Below are positions 7,273 to 11,181 of a stretch of 11,181 nucleotides of DNA, one piece after another; within the stretch, counting starts at the first letter, position 1; every line of letters starts with the position of its first letter. The notes under the pieces were generated by a model that was not told the origin of the DNA, ran no database searches, and saw only the letters and a program-made list of their open reading frames with translations. A program made the position numbers and the translations under genes. This DNA is from Bacillota bacterium (GTDB lineage: Bacteria; Bacillota_A; Clostridia; Peptostreptococcales; Anaerovoracaceae), in contig JAFRWQ010000267.1 in NCBI GenBank assembly GCA_017437925.1, positions 1 to 11,181 of the forward strand. Reading direction: 5' to 3'.

Positions 7273-8721
7273 TTATTCTTTGGCGCCGCCGGCCGAAGCG
7301 CGGCGGTCCGCGTCATATCTTTCTTTTTTCCTGTCATATGGAGTCTTTATGTTCCGCCTGATCTTTCTTATGACCTTAAAGGCCAGCTTTTCCGGGATGA
7401 GCAGTGCCGTTTTCAGGGGAGAACGCTCTTCTTTGAAAGGGCCGGCCAGGAACTCTTCAAAGGGAGGCCTCGTCTCATCTTCCAGGGCCTCGATCTCCCC
7501 GAGGCCGAGATCGCCCCTTACGTTTTCAAAAACCAATTCAAAGCCGAGGCAGGCTCTCCCGTCAGGTTCAAGCGTCATTACCGAAAAGTCTTCTGCACTC
7601 TCGTAATGCTCTTTAAGTACCTCCCGGGACCCGTCTTTAAGCTTTAAGACCGCCAAGGCGTCTGCCGAGATTCCCCCCGGAGTATTGAAATACAGCAGCA
7701 GCCGCTTAAGCCCGCAGGGCCCTTCAAAGCCTGCGCTTACAGTCTTTTCAGCATCTTCGGGATCAAACCTGAAGCAGAGGCCAGCAAGATCGCAGTCCCC
7801 ATCATCGGCCCTGACGGGCTCTGTGAGCTTGAGATCGTTAAGACGGCCGGCGTCCCCCGAGGACGCTGAGATACTTGCCCGAAGCAGCCTGTTTTTCGTA
7901 TTCCTCTGCCAGAACACAACGTCGGAATTGATGAAGCGGTCGGCATAGGTCCACATGCCCTGAGTCCTGTAGCATAGCGCGGTTTTGAACATCAGATTAG
8001 CGGTGAGAAGGAAAGTATCGCAGTCATCCGGCACCCGGTAGCGCAGCCTTCTCTCCCAGCTGCAGAAGGCCGTTCCGGCGCTTCCGCCGGGCCGGGCCGA
8101 AGGCGGATGGGGCATGCTGAAATGATCAGGTTTGCCGAAGAGATTGCCCTCGTAGGCTGGTCTTTCAAGCAGATCAGGCGCATAGGACGGATCCTCTTTC
8201 ATGAGCTGCGCCAGGGCCTCAAGGCTCAGACAATTCAAAGCCCTGTGGTCCGGATGGGAATCGAAGCCCACGAGCAGTATGACGTCCGGCCTGAGGCCGT
8301 CGATCAGGGCGTAAAGGTCCTCCAGCAGCGCCCTCTTCGTATAGGGAGCGTGCTCCCCGGTCCTCACATAATGCCACTCGTCGATCTCCTCCGACGGCCC
8401 GTGGGTATACCTGAGACCGGCCTCCGAGACCTTCTCCTCATCGTACCCGGAATCGTATATGCCCTTTCCCCGCCAGGAGTCTCCGTAGCCGCCGAAGATG
8501 ACCCTGTCCCTCGGGACGCCCATCATCTCAAGGGCTTTGAGGCTCTCCTCCGCCCTCGCTGCGCTCTCGAAGGGGTAATAATCCCCGTTGGTCGCTATGA
8601 AGACGAAGATCTCGCAGCCGCTGCGGCTGAGGTTGACCAGCATCGGCCCTCCCACCAGCATCTCGTCGTCCTCATGGGGTACCAGAAGAAGTACTCTTTT
8701 GTTGTTTTTATTCGCTTCCAT
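7273..8721 (-). CDS. PIG-L/LmbE family deacetylase with C-terminal extension
   Basis: The protein has 482 residues, about twice the length of a minimal PIG-L enzyme. The N-terminal part, about 8-275, is a zinc-dependent N-deacetylase of the GlcNAc-PI/MshB type. PHEDDE (15-20) supplies metal ligands H16 and D19 and probable base D18, with E17 in place of the usual proline. DSHPDH (154-159) supplies the second motif, with H159 as the likely third ligand. Residues about 290-420 look beta-rich and may be a sugar-binding or discoidin-like domain, but I do not recognise them firmly. A strongly basic tail follows, with KVIRKIRRNIKTPYDRKKER near the end. No signal peptide is seen. The substrate is probably an N-acetylated amino sugar, unproven. 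It is the first gene of an operon with the nicotinamidase-like gene. Confidence 0.85.
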   Translation of the reverse strand: MEANKNNKRVLLLVPHEDDEMLVGGPMLVNLSRSGCEIFVFIATNGDYYPFESAARAEESLKALEMMGVPRDRVIFGGYGDSWRGKGIYDSGYDEEKVSEAGLRYTHGPSEEIDEWHYVRTGEHAPYTKRALLEDLYALIDGLRPDVILLVGFDSHPDHRALNCLSLEALAQLMKEDPSYAPDLLERPAYEGNLFGKPDHFSMPHPPSARPGGSAGTAFCSWERRLRYRVPDDCDTFLLTANLMFKTALCYRTQGMWTYADRFINSDVVFWQRNTKNRLLRASISASSGDAGRLNDLKLTEPVRADDGDCDLAGLCFRFDPEDAEKTVSAGFEGPCGLKRLLLYFNTPGGISADALAVLKLKDGSREVLKEHYESAEDFSVMTLEPDGRACLGFELVFENVRGDLGLGEIEALEDETRPPFEEFLAGPFKEERSPLKTALLIPEKLAFKVIRKIRRNIKTPYDRKKERYDADRRASAGGAKE

Positions 8722-8760
8722 CAGACCTTCCCGCGGATCACACGAAGTTTTCCTGCCTGT

Positions 8761-8789
8761 ATTTTATACTTCCGGGCCGCTGTTGTCGA
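8761..8789 (-). promoter_or_regulatory. Probable promoter of the deacetylase-nicotinamidase operon
   Basis: On the minus strand TCGACA (8789-8784) is one base from the -35 consensus. A 17-base spacer and TAAAAT (8766-8761) follow; an overlapping TATAAA would give a 15-base spacer. The start codon at 8721 is about 40 bases downstream, behind a modest GGGAAGG ribosome binding site. Confidence 0.6.
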
Positions 8790-8801
8790 TGATATCGGGC
8801 G

Positions 8802-8838
8802 AAAAAGCATCCCCTCGGCGTCAGGCTTCGGGGATGCT
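8802..8838 (-). terminator. Intrinsic terminator of the surface-protein gene
   Basis: On the minus strand AGCATCCCC (8838-8830) pairs with GGGGATGCT (8814-8806) around a 15-base loop, followed by a run of five T residues. It lies about 55 bases after the TAA stop at 8892 and just upstream of the deacetylase promoter, so it separates the two units. Confidence 0.88.
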
Positions 8839-8891
8839 CTCGTTCATGTTATTTGCGCTCTTTTCGGTCCGTGCTCAGATCCTGCCCTTTT

Positions 8892-11181
<2,290 letters not shown>

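Overview
The window looks like a chromosomal piece from a fairly GC-rich anaerobic member of the Clostridia (Firmicutes). This is an inference from three signs. A T-box leader controls a tRNA synthetase. Strong GGAGG-type ribosome binding sites precede most genes. The S-layer homology (SLH) repeats are of the Cys-Thr-Arg-containing kind common in clostridial surface proteins. The species cannot be named from the sequence.

Layout. Positions 87-3727 (minus strand) are one transcription unit: a TTGACA/TATAAA promoter, a complete valine T-box leader with a GUC specifier, valS, and 12 bases later a gene of the L-2-amino-thiazoline-4-carboxylic acid (ATC) hydrolase-like family. Positions 3728-4431 are an AT-richer gene-free stretch built largely from a diverged tandem duplication (offset about 280 bases) of hairpin-forming repeats. 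A GNAT acetyltransferase gene (minus, 4432-5178) is divergent from an APC-type amino acid permease gene (plus, 5343-6680). The permease gene meets a two-gene minus-strand unit at a shared bidirectional terminator. That unit is a PIG-L/LmbE-type deacetylase with an extra C-terminal domain, followed 14 bases later by a nicotinamidase-like cysteine hydrolase, with its own promoter at 8761-8789. From 8892 to the right edge runs the 3' part of a large minus-strand surface-protein gene with its own terminator.

How the parts work together. The valS unit is a valine-sensing housekeeping operon: uncharged tRNA-Val should relieve termination and raise ValRS together with the hydrolase-like protein. The GNAT, permease, nicotinamidase and deacetylase genes are small accessory or metabolic functions with no evident common pathway. 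The right-hand protein is the most distinctive object. Reading from its N-terminal side it has a fibronectin-III-like domain, two short beta modules, five acidic tryptophan-containing modules with short collagen-like Gly-X-Y stubs at several of their junctions, an uninterrupted 18-triplet collagen-like run, a third short beta module and three SLH repeats that should hold it on the cell wall. It is cut by the window edge, so its N-terminus, including any signal peptide, is not visible.
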